DNA of 64,000 nt from Gemmata massiliana (GTDB taxonomy: Bacteria > Planctomycetota > Planctomycetia > Gemmatales > Gemmataceae), in contig NZ_LR593886.1 in assembly GCF_901538265.1 (NCBI RefSeq), forward strand, positions 3,146,843-3,210,842, read 5' to 3'. The notes under the pieces were generated by a model that was not told the DNA's origin, searched no databases, and saw nothing but the letters and a program-made list of their open reading frames with translations. The stretch's first letter is position 1. Each line of letters begins with the position of its first letter. The translations under genes and the position numbers were made by a program. Below, piece after piece: positions 1 through 8,782 of the stretch.

Positions 1-2
1 TC

Positions 3-578
3 GACTGGGGCAAGGAGCCCACCCCGGCCGACCTGATGATGGCCCACGCGTCCATCGACTTACACCGGCAGTTCCTCCCGCCCCTGGACCGGGCGCGGCT
101 GTTCCGGTCCCTGATCGACGCCCGCGGGTGTACCGCCAAACAGCTCGCCCGGGACCTGAGCGTCAGCGACAGCCTGGTCGGCCGGTACCTGTCGCTCCTC
201 GTCCTCCCAACCGACCTCCAGGAACGGGTCAGTACCGGCACGCTGGAATTCAGCAAGGCGTGCGTGGTGGCTCAGGAACCGGACCCGGCCCGGCAGCGCG
301 AACTGGCGACGATGGCCCCGGACCTGCCGCGGGACGCACTCGCCGAACGGGCGCGAAAGGCCCGCCCGGCGAACACCGCGGCGCCAAAAGTGGGGCGGAT
401 CCGGATCGAGTTGGCGAGCGGAACGGCCGTGACCGTTTCCGGGGCCGGACTGACCCTCGACGACGCCATCGGGGCCACGGCCGAGGCGCACAAGAAGCTC
501 AAGCAGGGACGCGACCAGGGCCTCACCGCCAAGACGATCTCGAGAATCAGCGCCGAGCGGTCGAACGCAACGTCCTGA
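3..578 (+). CDS. ParB/KorB-like partition protein, 5' partial
   Basis: The reading frame is open to the left edge, so the N-terminus lies outside the window; the first internal ATG is at 36. The visible part has a ParB/RepB/Spo0J-type helix-turn-helix (around codons 30-65, with the motif TAKQLARDLSVSDSLVGRYL) followed by a helical stretch and a basic C-terminus. Proteins of this family bind centromere-like or operator sites and act in plasmid or element segregation or in transcriptional repression. The conjugative coupling protein 560 bp downstream suggests it serves a mobile element rather than the chromosome. The nuclease-like N-terminal ParB domain cannot be checked because it is off the window. 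Confidence 0.75.
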   Translation, partial: DWGKEPTPADLMMAHASIDLHRQFLPPLDRARLFRSLIDARGCTAKQLARDLSVSDSLVGRYLSLLVLPTDLQERVSTGTLEFSKACVVAQEPDPARQRELATMAPDLPRDALAERARKARPANTAAPKVGRIRIELASGTAVTVSGAGLTLDDAIGATAEAHKKLKQGRDQGLTAKTISRISAERSNATS

Positions 579-1139
579 CCGGCGCCCGACCCCTCGATGT
601 GGTCTCCGGTGACGATCGAGGGCGTCCGGTCCTGACACGTGGATTCGACGTCGAACCGGGAAACGAAAAAGCGGTTCGGAAGGTGTCTCGAAGGCGCGCC
701 GGGAACGCCGCTCGGTTCCAACGAAATGACGGTCCAGAGCCCGCGGCGAATGAACCCGAGTGCCGCGGGCCGGTCGAGCGCCCGGCGCGGGCCGTTTCAG
801 CTGGGTGGGCCGCGTCCGCGTGCGAGCTGACAATCGCTCGCACGCGGACGCCGTGCCGGTGCCACAGCCACCCATCGTGTATCCGACCGGCACCCGTGCC
901 GGGCCAACGAGGTCATGACGATGAATGAGAACCACGATGCCGGCCGCGCGGAGCCCCGCGCGCTTGAGAGAGTGGTCCACATCCCCACCCGCATCGATCG
1001 CTCTCCCGCCCACCGGTGGCGCGTCCCTTGGTGAACCGGCGCGGCATCCACAACGGCGCCGGGCGCACGTCCCGCGACGTGGCGCCGACGTCGCCCGCGA
1101 CGAGTTGGGGTACCCACGCACTACCGCGAGCGAGGAGCC
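579..1139. other. Gene-free stretch between parB-like and coupling-protein genes
   Basis: I see no convincing gene here; the ORFs that cross it look like chance frames in GC-rich DNA. It contains one strong inverted repeat (812-851, listed separately). A purine-rich GAGGAG at 1131-1136 is the ribosome binding site for the coupling protein. Confidence 0.5.
812..851. repeat. Perfect 15-bp inverted repeat, 10-nt loop
   Basis: The arms GCGTCCGCGTGCGAG (812-826) and CTCGCACGCGGACGC (837-851) pair perfectly. No T-run follows on either strand, so a simple Rho-independent terminator is not favoured. Its place between a partition gene and a coupling-protein gene would also suit an operator or an origin-of-transfer hairpin; none of these is shown. 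Confidence 0.75.
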
Positions 1140-2807
1140 ATGTTTGCAGCCGTCAACCGGAGTGACGAGGCCGCGTTCAACGTCCTCGTACTGGCCGCGC
1201 TCACCTGTGCGGCCCTGTATTACCTGCGGAACAAGCGCCCCACGAGCACCGCCTACGGGTCCGCGCAGTGGGCGAGCGATAAGCTGCTCCGCGCGTGGGC
1301 CATGCTCGGGCCGCGGGGACCCGTCATCGGGCGCACGCTGAGCGGAACGTTAATTCGCGTGCCCAATTTCTGTCACGGGCTCCTCATTGGGGGCACGGGC
1401 TCGGGCAAAGGCATCGGGGTGATGATCCCGAATTTGCTCTCCCGCTTCCGCGGTTCGATCCTCGTGTTCGACACGAAAGGCGACCTGTTCGCGACGACGG
1501 CCGGGTTCCGGCGGCGGATGGGCCAACGGATCGTCTGCTTGGCGCCGTTCGCCCAGGGGCACCGCCTGAACCCACTCGACACCATCGCGCGAGACAGCCC
1601 GGTGCTGATCGATTCGGCCCGGGCGCTCGCCGAGGCCCTGATCGCGCGACAGGAGGCCACGCGCGATCCCCACTGGGGCGACAAAGCGGTGCAAGTCGTC
1701 ACCGCGGTCCTCGTCTTCGTGTTACTCGCCCTGCGCGACGGCGAACGGACCCTCAACAGCGTGCAGGACATCGCGAGCGACGCGGAGCTGCTGGCCGCAA
1801 CGGCGGGCCAGCTCGTGGAGATGGGCGGGCTCCCGGCGCGGCTCGGGGGCCAGCTCAAAATGCTGTTCGAGAAGGGCACCCTGTTCACCAAGGAGGGGGC
1901 CAGCGTCATGAGCACGGTGACGCGCCACTTGTCGTTCCTGGACAGCGAAATGATTTCCCGGTCCGTGGCCCGGAGCGACTTCGACGTCCGCGATCTCCTC
2001 GCGCCCGGGACCACCTTGTACCTGCAGATCCCGCCGGACCAGCTGATCGCGCAACGGGGCCTGCTCCGGTGTTGGGTGTCGACCATCATGCGCGTGGTCG
2101 GGTCCGCGGGCTCGGAGCTGAATAGTGAGCTCCTGTGCCTGCTCGACGAGGCCGGTGCGTTGGCCGGCCTCCCGGCCATCGAAGAGGCGCTGGTCCGGGG
2201 CCGGTCCTCGGGCGTCCGGATGTTACTCGCGTACCAATCAGAATCTCAAGTGCGCGCCGCGTTCCAGGACCAACCGACCCTGCTGTTCGACAACTGTGGC
2301 ACGCAGATCTGGTTGGGGGCGAGCAGCTTCGAGACCGCCGAGCGGATCAGCAAGAGCCTGGGTTCTTATACCCGGGCGATCGACGGGTACAGCGAGAACT
2401 CGAGCCGGTCGCACAACACGGGGGGCACGAGCGGGGGGCAGTCCAGCGCGGGGCGTGCGACGAATACCGCGTTTCACGGGTTCCCCCTGTTGCGCCCGGA
2501 GGAGGTCCTGACCCTCGGCGACGAGTACCTGATCGCGTTCCAGCGCGGGCTCCCCGCCCCGATCCTCGCCCGGCGGATCCGGTGGTTCGAGGACCCGGGG
2601 TTCAACCCCGCGGCGAAACGCCCGCGGCGCAAGATCTCGACCCCGTGGATCATCTTCGGGCTGTGCGCGATCGCCCTCGGCGTGTTGACGGTGCGGGCCA
2701 AAGTGAACGGGACCGGCTACTGGGCACCCGACCCGCCGGCCCGAACGCGGCCCGAACCGAAGCACGTGCAACCGAAACCGAAAGGAGCCGAGCAATGGCC
2801 AAAATAG
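1140..2807 (+). CDS. Type IV coupling protein, VirD4/TraG family
   Basis: This ATPase would link relaxosome-bound DNA to a type IV secretion channel at the inner membrane. The 555-residue protein has one N-terminal hydrophobic segment (about 14-29), the family motif GSAQWAS (40-46), a Walker A GGTGSGKG (84-91) and a Walker B stretch LLCLLDEAG (331-339). An extra hydrophobic segment near 502-518 is less usual for VirD4 proteins, which normally keep their membrane anchor at the N-terminus. GAGGAG sits 4-9 nt upstream of the ATG. It overlaps the next small gene by 13 bp, so the two are probably co-translated. No relaxase or other channel gene is in view, so these must lie to the left or be absent. 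Confidence 0.9.
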   Translation: MFAAVNRSDEAAFNVLVLAALTCAALYYLRNKRPTSTAYGSAQWASDKLLRAWAMLGPRGPVIGRTLSGTLIRVPNFCHGLLIGGTGSGKGIGVMIPNLLSRFRGSILVFDTKGDLFATTAGFRRRMGQRIVCLAPFAQGHRLNPLDTIARDSPVLIDSARALAEALIARQEATRDPHWGDKAVQVVTAVLVFVLLALRDGERTLNSVQDIASDAELLAATAGQLVEMGGLPARLGGQLKMLFEKGTLFTKEGASVMSTVTRHLSFLDSEMISRSVARSDFDVRDLLAPGTTLYLQIPPDQLIAQRGLLRCWVSTIMRVVGSAGSELNSELLCLLDEAGALAGLPAIEEALVRGRSSGVRMLLAYQSESQVRAAFQDQPTLLFDNCGTQIWLGASSFETAERISKSLGSYTRAIDGYSENSSRSHNTGGTSGGQSSAGRATNTAFHGFPLLRPEEVLTLGDEYLIAFQRGLPAPILARRIRWFEDPGFNPAAKRPRRKISTPWIIFGLCAIALGVLTVRAKVNGTGYWAPDPPARTRPEPKHVQPKPKGAEQWPK

Positions 2808-3088
2808 GAGCCAGCCACGCCGCCGCGATGGGCCGACTGGGCCTGGCGGAGTTGCGCAACGCGTTTAACCCTTCTGTCCAATCCGTGGCCGACCGAGACG
2901 GGGGCTTGTACGGCTCGGCGACCCCACAAGAGATCACCGCGGCCCGCGACGACGGGCCGGGGCCGGGATCGATGACGCTGGCGGAGCTGAGGGCCGCAGC
3001 CCGGGACCAGGCCCGGGCCGCCGGGCCGGACACGTCCAAGAACAGCGACCGGGACGATAGCGGCCCGGATCGGTCCCACGAGAGGTAG
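2795..3088 (+). CDS. Small hydrophilic protein of the conjugative cluster, unknown function
   Basis: This is a 97-residue acidic and basic, Ala/Asp-rich protein (starts MAKIGASHAAAMGRLG) with no recognised domain. The ATG at 2795 lies inside the end of the coupling-protein gene and is preceded by AAAGGAG (2781-2787), a strong ribosome binding site that decides this start. Translational coupling suggests a role tied to the coupling protein. The C-terminal third is low-complexity (Asp, Arg, Ser), probably disordered. Confidence 0.65.
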   Translation: MAKIGASHAAAMGRLGLAELRNAFNPSVQSVADRDGGLYGSATPQEITAARDDGPGPGSMTLAELRAAARDQARAAGPDTSKNSDRDDSGPDRSHER

Positions 3089-3238
3089 CCGACCACCCCG
3101 ATGCCCACCGGACGCCGGGAGCCGCCCCCACGCGGTCACGGACCGCTGCGCGCCGTGTCGGAGCCCAACAGGGATTCTGGTCGCCCCCATGATCGGATCG
3201 CGCTCCGGAGATCGCCCACCCACTCATGAGGTTTACGC

Positions 3239-3448
3239 ATGGTTTACGCATTGATCTGGCCGTTCGACTGGTCGTGCAGCGGGATCGCGCTTCTCGGCGT
3301 GCTGGTGCTGGTAGCGGTCGCGTGGGCCGCGGGCCTGGCGGCCGTTCGAGCAGCCGCCACGGCGAAGAACGCCGCGCGGTGTGACACGGCAAAAGGGCTC
3401 GGCAAAACCCTTCTGGACGCGTGGATCGTATCGCTGTTCCACCGGTAG
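3239..3448 (+). CDS. Small membrane protein, unknown function
   Basis: The 69-residue product has one long hydrophobic segment (about residues 15-40, SGIALLGVLVLVAVAWAAG) after a short aromatic N-terminus and ends in a basic cytoplasmic-looking tail. It lies in the same orientation as the coupling protein and the small genes that follow. The sequence around its start carries two close copies of GGTTTACGCAT, so the exact start could be debated. No family is recognised. Confidence 0.55.
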   Translation: MVYALIWPFDWSCSGIALLGVLVLVAVAWAAGLAAVRAAATAKNAARCDTAKGLGKTLLDAWIVSLFHR

Positions 3449-3508
3449 GCCGGCGCGGGCGGTCCGCACCGGTCGGTTCATCATGTTTCTCCAACGGGAG
3501 CTTTCGTC

Positions 3509-3994
3509 ATGGGTTTCTTGAGCGATTTCTTTACGGGGGGCGTCAGCGGCGCCACCAATTCCGCGGCCCGCGTGGGGCGATCGGGCGGCATCCGTCAGAT
3601 CGAGCACCTGTGTGATCAAATCGGGTGGGGCATCGACGAGCGCCTCGGGGACAGTGGGATCGGCCTCGATTTCAAGGACCCGATCGTGGGCACCCGACGG
3701 CTCCTCGTCACGGCGGGGGAGAAGATCGCCATCCTCAACCTGTTCAGTTCGGCCGAGTTCCCGGCGCGCCACGTCCCGATCGAGCTGGCGCTGCACCTGC
3801 TCCAGCGGAACCACGAGGGCATCTTCCACGCGTGGCGGATGATCGGCCCCGAGGGCGGCAAGGTCGGGTTCGCGGCCGTGTACAGCGCGCTCATGGAGGG
3901 GCTCGATCCGGTCACCTTCAAAACCATCTGCGAAACCCTGTTCAAGGAGGTCCATGCGTTCGACGCGAAGCTGCGCGAATCCGGCGTGATCTGA
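3509..3994 (+). CDS. Hypothetical protein of the conjugative cluster
   Basis: A 161-residue soluble protein. After a Gly/Ser/Ala-rich N-terminus it has an alternating helix/strand pattern (DPIVGTRRLLVTAGEKIAIL near residues 55-75) and several amphipathic helices. The start ATG is preceded by ACGGGAG at a fitting distance. I do not recognise a family. Its position in a same-strand run with the coupling protein and the excisionase/integrase pair suggests it belongs to the element. Confidence 0.6.
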   Translation: MGFLSDFFTGGVSGATNSAARVGRSGGIRQIEHLCDQIGWGIDERLGDSGIGLDFKDPIVGTRRLLVTAGEKIAILNLFSSAEFPARHVPIELALHLLQRNHEGIFHAWRMIGPEGGKVGFAAVYSALMEGLDPVTFKTICETLFKEVHAFDAKLRESGVI

Positions 3995-4039
3995 TCCCCT
4001 CCCCGGCACGGAGGCCGGGTTGTTCCTCTTGGAGGCCCC

Positions 4040-4330
4040 ATGCACCCGCACCCCGACGACTTGGACGGGTTGGACGACTACGACCGCCTGCTGGTTTCGG
4101 ACATGGACTACTCGCGCCCGCTGTACGCGCCCGGGGACACGAGTTCCGGCGACGCGCGACTCATCGAGGACGTGAGCCGGGCCAGCGCCGCACACGTCTA
4201 CGGCGACCTCGCGGCACTCGCGGCGCTGTCGCCCCGGGAAGGATTCGAGCGCCTGGCCGATCACTTCCGTTCGGCCTTCTGTGCTTACTTCGACGGGCGC
4301 GCGGGATGGCCCGGTGGCGATCCCGGTTAG
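4040..4330 (+). CDS. Small acidic protein, unknown function
   Basis: A 96-residue, Asp/Tyr-rich protein (starts MHPHPDDLDGLDDYDRLLV) with no recognised domain or signal. A TTGGAGG ribosome binding site precedes the ATG. It sits 45 bp after the preceding gene and 36 bp before the next, in one probable transcription unit. Confidence 0.55.
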   Translation: MHPHPDDLDGLDDYDRLLVSDMDYSRPLYAPGDTSSGDARLIEDVSRASAAHVYGDLAALAALSPREGFERLADHFRSAFCAYFDGRAGWPGGDPG

Positions 4331-4366
4331 CGTTACGAACCGACCTCTTCACCCAAGGAAATACCG

Positions 4367-4738
4367 ATGGACGTTTACTACTCGGTCACCGATGCGACCG
4401 TGTCGGCCCTCTGCACGGCCGCCGTCTTGGTGGTCGTGTGTGTCGCGGCGATGTGCGTGCTGGTCGTACCGGGCCGGCGCGACGAGCACCGCGGGCCGCA
4501 TGGCGGTCCCGGGCGGCGATCACCCGCGATCAGCGTCGAATGCCCGAAATGCCGCGTGCGGTGCCGCTGCACCGGTCCACACCGAACTGCGGTGGTCAAC
4601 TGCCCGCGCTGCGGAACCGAACTCGTCTCAAGCACGAACGAGCCACGAAACGCCGCGTCAGGCGATCCGGGCGGCGTTCCGACCGTTCGAGGACGTGTTG
4701 ACCCGCGAAGTGCGATCACGAGGGTGAACACCGCGTGA
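4367..4738 (+). CDS. Membrane-anchored zinc-ribbon protein
   Basis: The 123-residue product has one N-terminal hydrophobic segment (about residues 10-35, rich in Val, Ala and Cys) followed by two CxxC knuckles, CPKC and CPRC, about 20 residues apart, which together form a probable zinc ribbon. AAGGAA precedes the ATG. The last 35 residues look disordered. The same layout (a short anchor plus a zinc ribbon) is common among planctomycete orphan proteins; its function is unknown. Confidence 0.55.
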   Translation: MDVYYSVTDATVSALCTAAVLVVVCVAAMCVLVVPGRRDEHRGPHGGPGRRSPAISVECPKCRVRCRCTGPHRTAVVNCPRCGTELVSSTNEPRNAASGDPGGVPTVRGRVDPRSAITRVNTA

Positions 4739-4908
4739 GTTGCTCCGGGGGGCGATTTTCCGTCGCACCGATCGAGTTCGCAGATACGGGCAACCGGGCT
4801 CGGAGGAGATCAACGCGCTATTCGACCGAGCCGAGAAACATATCGGGCACGGGGTTTCGAGAAACTCATTGAGCGGGAATCGTCCCGCCCGTTCTCGGGA
4901 GGCTTGTC

Positions 4909-5376
4909 ATGTCGGACGACAATCGATCGCGTGGGCCGGCCACACGCGGCCCGTACCAAGTGTGGCACCGCTCGGACGAAGGCTTCACGCCCGTCGCCCT
5001 CGTCAACGGCGGGAACCTGCTGGCGGCAATCGTCTTCACGATGAGTCGCACGGACGGGCACTGGCAGGACGGCGAACGGGTCACCGCTCTGGTGCCCGAC
5101 GCCCGCTCCACCAACATCGGGGACGTGATCGTGAGCCCCGAAGGTGTGGCCCATGAGCTCACGGCCACCGACCACGGCCCCGCCTGTGTCCCGATCGATT
5201 TCCCGCCGCACCGGGAACAGCGGGCGCTCTTTGCCGAGTGGGCCGCGGACTACGCGGCGGCGCGGGAACGGGACGGGAGGACCACGCTCGAAGCGCTCCG
5301 GAGCGTCGCGGCCGATAGGAGGGACCAGTCCACGAACGACAAGCAACAGAACCGCGAGGACGGGATCGAGAGGTGA
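4909..5376 (+). CDS. Hypothetical protein of the conjugative cluster
   Basis: A 155-residue hydrophilic protein. The middle part (residues 15-110) alternates strands and turns (YQVWHRSDEGFTPVALVNGG) and the C-terminal 40 residues are highly charged. No signal peptide and no recognised family. The start follows GGGAGG. It is the last gene of the run of small proteins before the excisionase-like gene. The 170 bp upstream (4739-4908) contains no gene I can support. Confidence 0.55.
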   Translation: MSDDNRSRGPATRGPYQVWHRSDEGFTPVALVNGGNLLAAIVFTMSRTDGHWQDGERVTALVPDARSTNIGDVIVSPEGVAHELTATDHGPACVPIDFPPHREQRALFAEWAADYAAARERDGRTTLEALRSVAADRRDQSTNDKQQNREDGIER

Positions 5377-5532
5377 GCACTGGCACTCCCGTCTACTGGA
5401 TCAGAGGCTAGCATGATTCCTTTGCGAATCGTTTGAGAACGCACCACCGACCGCAGAAGTATCGCGGTCGGTTCACCGGCGGTCGGGTTAGAAAAACGGA
5501 TTCCGACCCACCGCCCTACCCGGCAATACTCC

Positions 5533-5829
5533 ATGACTCCCGTGCCTCCTGCAACTCTGGACGGCCTTGATGCCCTCCCCGGCGAACAATTCCGGCAGGT
5601 TCTGGAGCTACTCGCCGCCCTCGCCGAAAGTGCTTCACCAAAGTCCGAAACTTCCAAGTACCTGACGGTCCGAGACGCTGCGGCGTACTGCCGTGTCGCG
5701 GTGCAGACGATCTACAACAACCGACGGTACATCGCGCGCATGCCCGGGGTACGAAAGTTGTTGTTCACGCGCGAAGCTCTGGACACCTGGCTGGCAACTC
5801 GTCGCAAATCTCGCCGCAAGCAGAAGTGA
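5533..5829 (+). CDS. Excisionase-family DNA-binding protein
   Basis: The 98-residue protein has a MerR/excisionase-type winged HTH in its C-terminal half (residues 44-90): YLTVRDAAAYCRVAVQTIYN followed by a wing and a basic tail RRKSRRKQK. Proteins of this kind bind next to attachment sites and steer the recombinase toward excision, or repress transcription. It lies 200 bp upstream of the integrase on the same strand, the usual arrangement of an excisionase/integrase pair. Confidence 0.8.
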   Translation: MTPVPPATLDGLDALPGEQFRQVLELLAALAESASPKSETSKYLTVRDAAAYCRVAVQTIYNNRRYIARMPGVRKLLFTREALDTWLATRRKSRRKQK

Positions 5830-6031
5830 AGAGGAGTGGTCAGCGATCGCCGTTTCGCGGCCGACATTCCTTCGGATCTTGCTCGCCACCGGTCTGCTGC
5901 ACTCATAGCCCCGTTCACCCTCTTGGGGCCATCCGTTTCTCTCTCTCGGATCTGGGCTAGCGCGTTGAAGAATGTGAGGTTAGACTTATTCCAGGGGGAA
6001 ATCAGCAGCTCTCAAACGCGAGGCCACCGTC

Positions 6032-7234
6032 ATGGCACGGACCGCAAAGTTCAGCTTCCTGCTTTCCGATCAAAAGACCCGAGTGGGTTACTCATTGAAG
6101 TGGAGGGACAGGATCGTCTGCGTGCAGTTTCCGCATCCGACGGTCGCGGGGAAGTACATCGAACTTTCGACTGGTTGCACTACCGAAACGGATGCCCATA
6201 CCGAAGCGGCTAAACTGGTCCTTCGACACTACGCACCCACGCTCCCGATCGACGGCACGAAGTCCACTTGGGACGAGGCCATCGACCACTTGAAGGGAAC
6301 ACCCGACCTACGGCCGGACAGCATCCGGGGATATCTCACTGCGGTCCGAGCCGTTCGTGCCGTCATCAATGTGTTAGGGCCGAGCGACATCACCGAAGAA
6401 CTCGCACACCGGTTCAAACGCGAGTTTCTGAAGGGCACGTTCGCCCGCGGCAAGGCGAGCGACGCGGCGCAGTACGCGAGGACGCCGACCAGTTGCACGA
6501 CGTATCTCCGCTCGCTCCGGTCCCTTTGGCAGCGCCACTGGAAGGCGGCCGGGTTCGTTCGTTTCAATCCCTGGCTCGAAGTGCCTTACCCCAACCAGCC
6601 GAAGGGCAAGCGGGTCAGGTTGCCGGAGGAGGGCTCCGTCTCGGCGTTACTCCAGTGGCTGGCAACGCGCTATCCGCACTGGGAACTGCCGGCGCTGTTC
6701 GTTCAGACCAAACTCGTTGCCGGTTGCCGCACGCTCGACCTGTGTAAGGCGAAGTCCGCGGACCTCGATGGGGAGCAACTCACTTTGTCCGCCGCGGTGA
6801 CCAAAACGCGTACGGCCCGGCGCATTCCGCTGCCCGCCGACCTCGCCCGGAAACTTCATCAGATCAAAGGTCCGATTTGGCTATGGGAGCGGTACGTTGC
6901 CGACGTGCCAGTTCACCGCCCGGTGAAAACTGGAAACCCGACCGAATACGACCCGTCAACCTGGCGGTGGACGGTGCAGAATCTGTTCCGGGAGTTCAAC
7001 GAGAAGCGGGCTACGAAGGAGAAGGTTCGCCCTCACGATTTGAGGGCTCGGGCGATTACGCTCGTGGCGTCCGCGACACAGAGCATCGACGCAACCGCGG
7101 AAGCCCTCGGTGTCGATCCGCAGACCGCCAGACATTACCTGGACGCGAGCAAAGCGTTCAACGGGTCTGAGTTGATGAAGAGGTTCGCGAGCGTCCTTCT
7201 CCCCCAGAACCCGACTCCAGAATCCCGAGAGTAA
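6032..7234 (+). CDS. Tyrosine recombinase / integrase
   Basis: A 400-residue phage-type integrase that would cut and rejoin attachment sites. The N-terminal two fifths form the core-binding domain (DEAIDHLKGTPDLRPDSIRG). The catalytic domain shows the first arginine in AGCRTLDL (R233), the HxxR box in PHDLRAR (H335, R338) and the probable nucleophile Y369 in ARHYLDA. A perfect hairpin at 7258-7294 lies just after the stop. With the excisionase upstream and a tRNA gene 3.2 kb to the right, it is the likely driver of element integration. Confidence 0.9.
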   Translation: MARTAKFSFLLSDQKTRVGYSLKWRDRIVCVQFPHPTVAGKYIELSTGCTTETDAHTEAAKLVLRHYAPTLPIDGTKSTWDEAIDHLKGTPDLRPDSIRGYLTAVRAVRAVINVLGPSDITEELAHRFKREFLKGTFARGKASDAAQYARTPTSCTTYLRSLRSLWQRHWKAAGFVRFNPWLEVPYPNQPKGKRVRLPEEGSVSALLQWLATRYPHWELPALFVQTKLVAGCRTLDLCKAKSADLDGEQLTLSAAVTKTRTARRIPLPADLARKLHQIKGPIWLWERYVADVPVHRPVKTGNPTEYDPSTWRWTVQNLFREFNEKRATKEKVRPHDLRARAITLVASATQSIDATAEALGVDPQTARHYLDASKAFNGSELMKRFASVLLPQNPTPESRE

Positions 7235-7257
7235 CTCAGTCTGGCCCGGCAAAGCAC

Positions 7258-7294
7258 AACCGCCACAGAATCCATCAGTAATTCTGTGGCGGTT
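7258..7294 (+). terminator. Hairpin after the integrase gene
   Basis: The perfect 14-bp arms AACCGCCACAGAAT (7258-7271) and ATTCTGTGGCGGTT (7281-7294) have a 9-nt loop. A weak pyrimidine run follows. The arm sequence is closely matched by the hairpin at 10283-10333. Confidence 0.7.
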
Positions 7295-7416
7295 CAGCTT
7301 ATTCAGAGAATGCCTCAATCCCGAAGGGTTGCGCGCCCGCGTTCGAACAGCACTTCATGGAAGCGGGTTTGACCTGGGACGCGTCGTTCGATGTGGCCGA
7401 AGCGCGCGGCCATCTG

Positions 7417-8631
7417 TCACTCGGCAGCCGGGTACTCCAACTCAGTCATACTCCGGCGCATCAGCCGGGTTTCGAAGTTGCGCTCCGCTTTTAGCTTCTC
7501 CGCCCTCGCGTCATCCTCTGCTGACCATCCTGTGGCGTCGAGGTAACCCAGTTCGCAGACCGCGATGGTACCCGGTTCGCTTTCCACGAACCCGATCCCG
7601 ATCACTGTATTTCCCTTTCCGATCGTGTGCCGCGCCAGACCGATGCGGTCGTTGAGCACGGCGAGACGCCGATCGCGGTCTTCCGTGGGCTTGAAAAAGA
7701 TGAGGACGTAGATGACACCGCTGTCGCCACAAATCGTCCGCGACCGGAGTGGGGAGTTCATCGCCTGCTCGACGAAATCCCTCATCGCGCCCGCGAGCAT
7801 CCGGCGGCTTAGCCGGTTCTCGCGGGCCATCGCTCGCAGAGCAAGTTCCATACCAGTGAGCTGCTCTTCGGGCTCGCCGAGCAGTTCCCTATTGGGGCCG
7901 ACGTACAGTTCGATGAGCCGGTCCCAGTCATAGCTGATTTTGTCCGCTTCCTTTTTTCGCTTGTAATCCTCGCGCTCCGTCAGTCCTGTCCACAACGTGT
8001 CGTCGATCATCATGACGTCGGCATCGGTTGGGAACTTCTTGTGGTTCAGGAGGTAGTAACCGAGGAGGTTGTTTTCCGGCCCGAGCACCAGCGTCTTGCA
8101 CCCGGCGCCCATGCAGGCTTCCTTCGCCGTGAGGAAACCGACCAGGTCAGTGATGGTGTCGAGTTCGGTGAGCTGGTCTTCAAAACCTCGCTCGGTCAGG
8201 ACGTGGACGTACCCTTTGCCGAGATCGCCCGACTTGATGGGAACTTCGCCCTTGCCGCCGATTGCGACGGCGATGCGGTGAACGCGCCGGATTTCCAGTG
8301 GCGGTAAGCGCAGACCCGGCAAGCCGTTTTTGCGAACGACGCGGGTTGCTTTAGCGATCCATCGCTCTGCACCGTAGATCTGCTTCACCGACGCGTCGAT
8401 CGCCTCGCGTTCCCACCGCTTGCTCGCGACGTTTGGATCCTTGTCGGACTGGTAGTGGACCTCCTTGACGCTGATGATGATGACGTGCGGATCGCACACG
8501 ACGAGGATGTCGCACAGCTCTTTGCTGGGATTCTTCCCTTGCGGGTTGCTGTCGCACCAGAGGGAGAGGAACGAGCGCCGGCTGACAGCCAGCACAAATG
8601 CTTCGGTCTTGTTGACGGGTTGTTGGTTCAC
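7417..8631 (-). CDS. Hypothetical protein with PD-(D/E)xK-nuclease-like N-terminus
   Basis: A 404-residue protein starting at a GTG with GGGAGGG six bases upstream. The N-terminal region reads ELCDILVVCDPHVIIISVKE, the pattern of the PD-(D/E)xK restriction-endonuclease fold (Asp in one strand, then a strand ending in a xVKE-type catalytic pair). The rest is mixed alpha/beta with no family I recognise. It lies between the integrase and the tRNA target, on the opposite strand to the integrase, next to another unknown gene. That is the usual location for defence or toxin cargo. The nuclease call is inference from a short motif. Confidence 0.6.
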   Translation of the reverse strand: MNQQPVNKTEAFVLAVSRRSFLSLWCDSNPQGKNPSKELCDILVVCDPHVIIISVKEVHYQSDKDPNVASKRWEREAIDASVKQIYGAERWIAKATRVVRKNGLPGLRLPPLEIRRVHRIAVAIGGKGEVPIKSGDLGKGYVHVLTERGFEDQLTELDTITDLVGFLTAKEACMGAGCKTLVLGPENNLLGYYLLNHKKFPTDADVMMIDDTLWTGLTEREDYKRKKEADKISYDWDRLIELYVGPNRELLGEPEEQLTGMELALRAMARENRLSRRMLAGAMRDFVEQAMNSPLRSRTICGDSGVIYVLIFFKPTEDRDRRLAVLNDRIGLARHTIGKGNTVIGIGFVESEPGTIAVCELGYLDATGWSAEDDARAEKLKAERNFETRLMRRSMTELEYPAAE

Positions 8632-8782
8632 GCAACACCCTCCCAGGGCGGCGGAATTCGGGGCAATACCAGACAGAGTGATGGAGGGTGTTGGAGGCGC
8701 TCGGGTTCGGTCATTTTACCCTGCTGGCGCGGTGTAACAGAACACACTCGGCCCGGCTATTTCGATTCGCCAGTCCCGACAC

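Noticed and set aside
60..1121. Long minus-strand open frame over the parB-like gene and the spacer
   Set aside because: Its composition is that of a GC-rich shadow frame, it overlaps a gene with clear ParB motifs, and its translation has no domain or start signal.
3228..3260. GGTTTACGCAT direct repeat near 3239 as an attachment site
   Set aside because: Two copies 11 bp apart at a start codon, too close and too short to be element ends.
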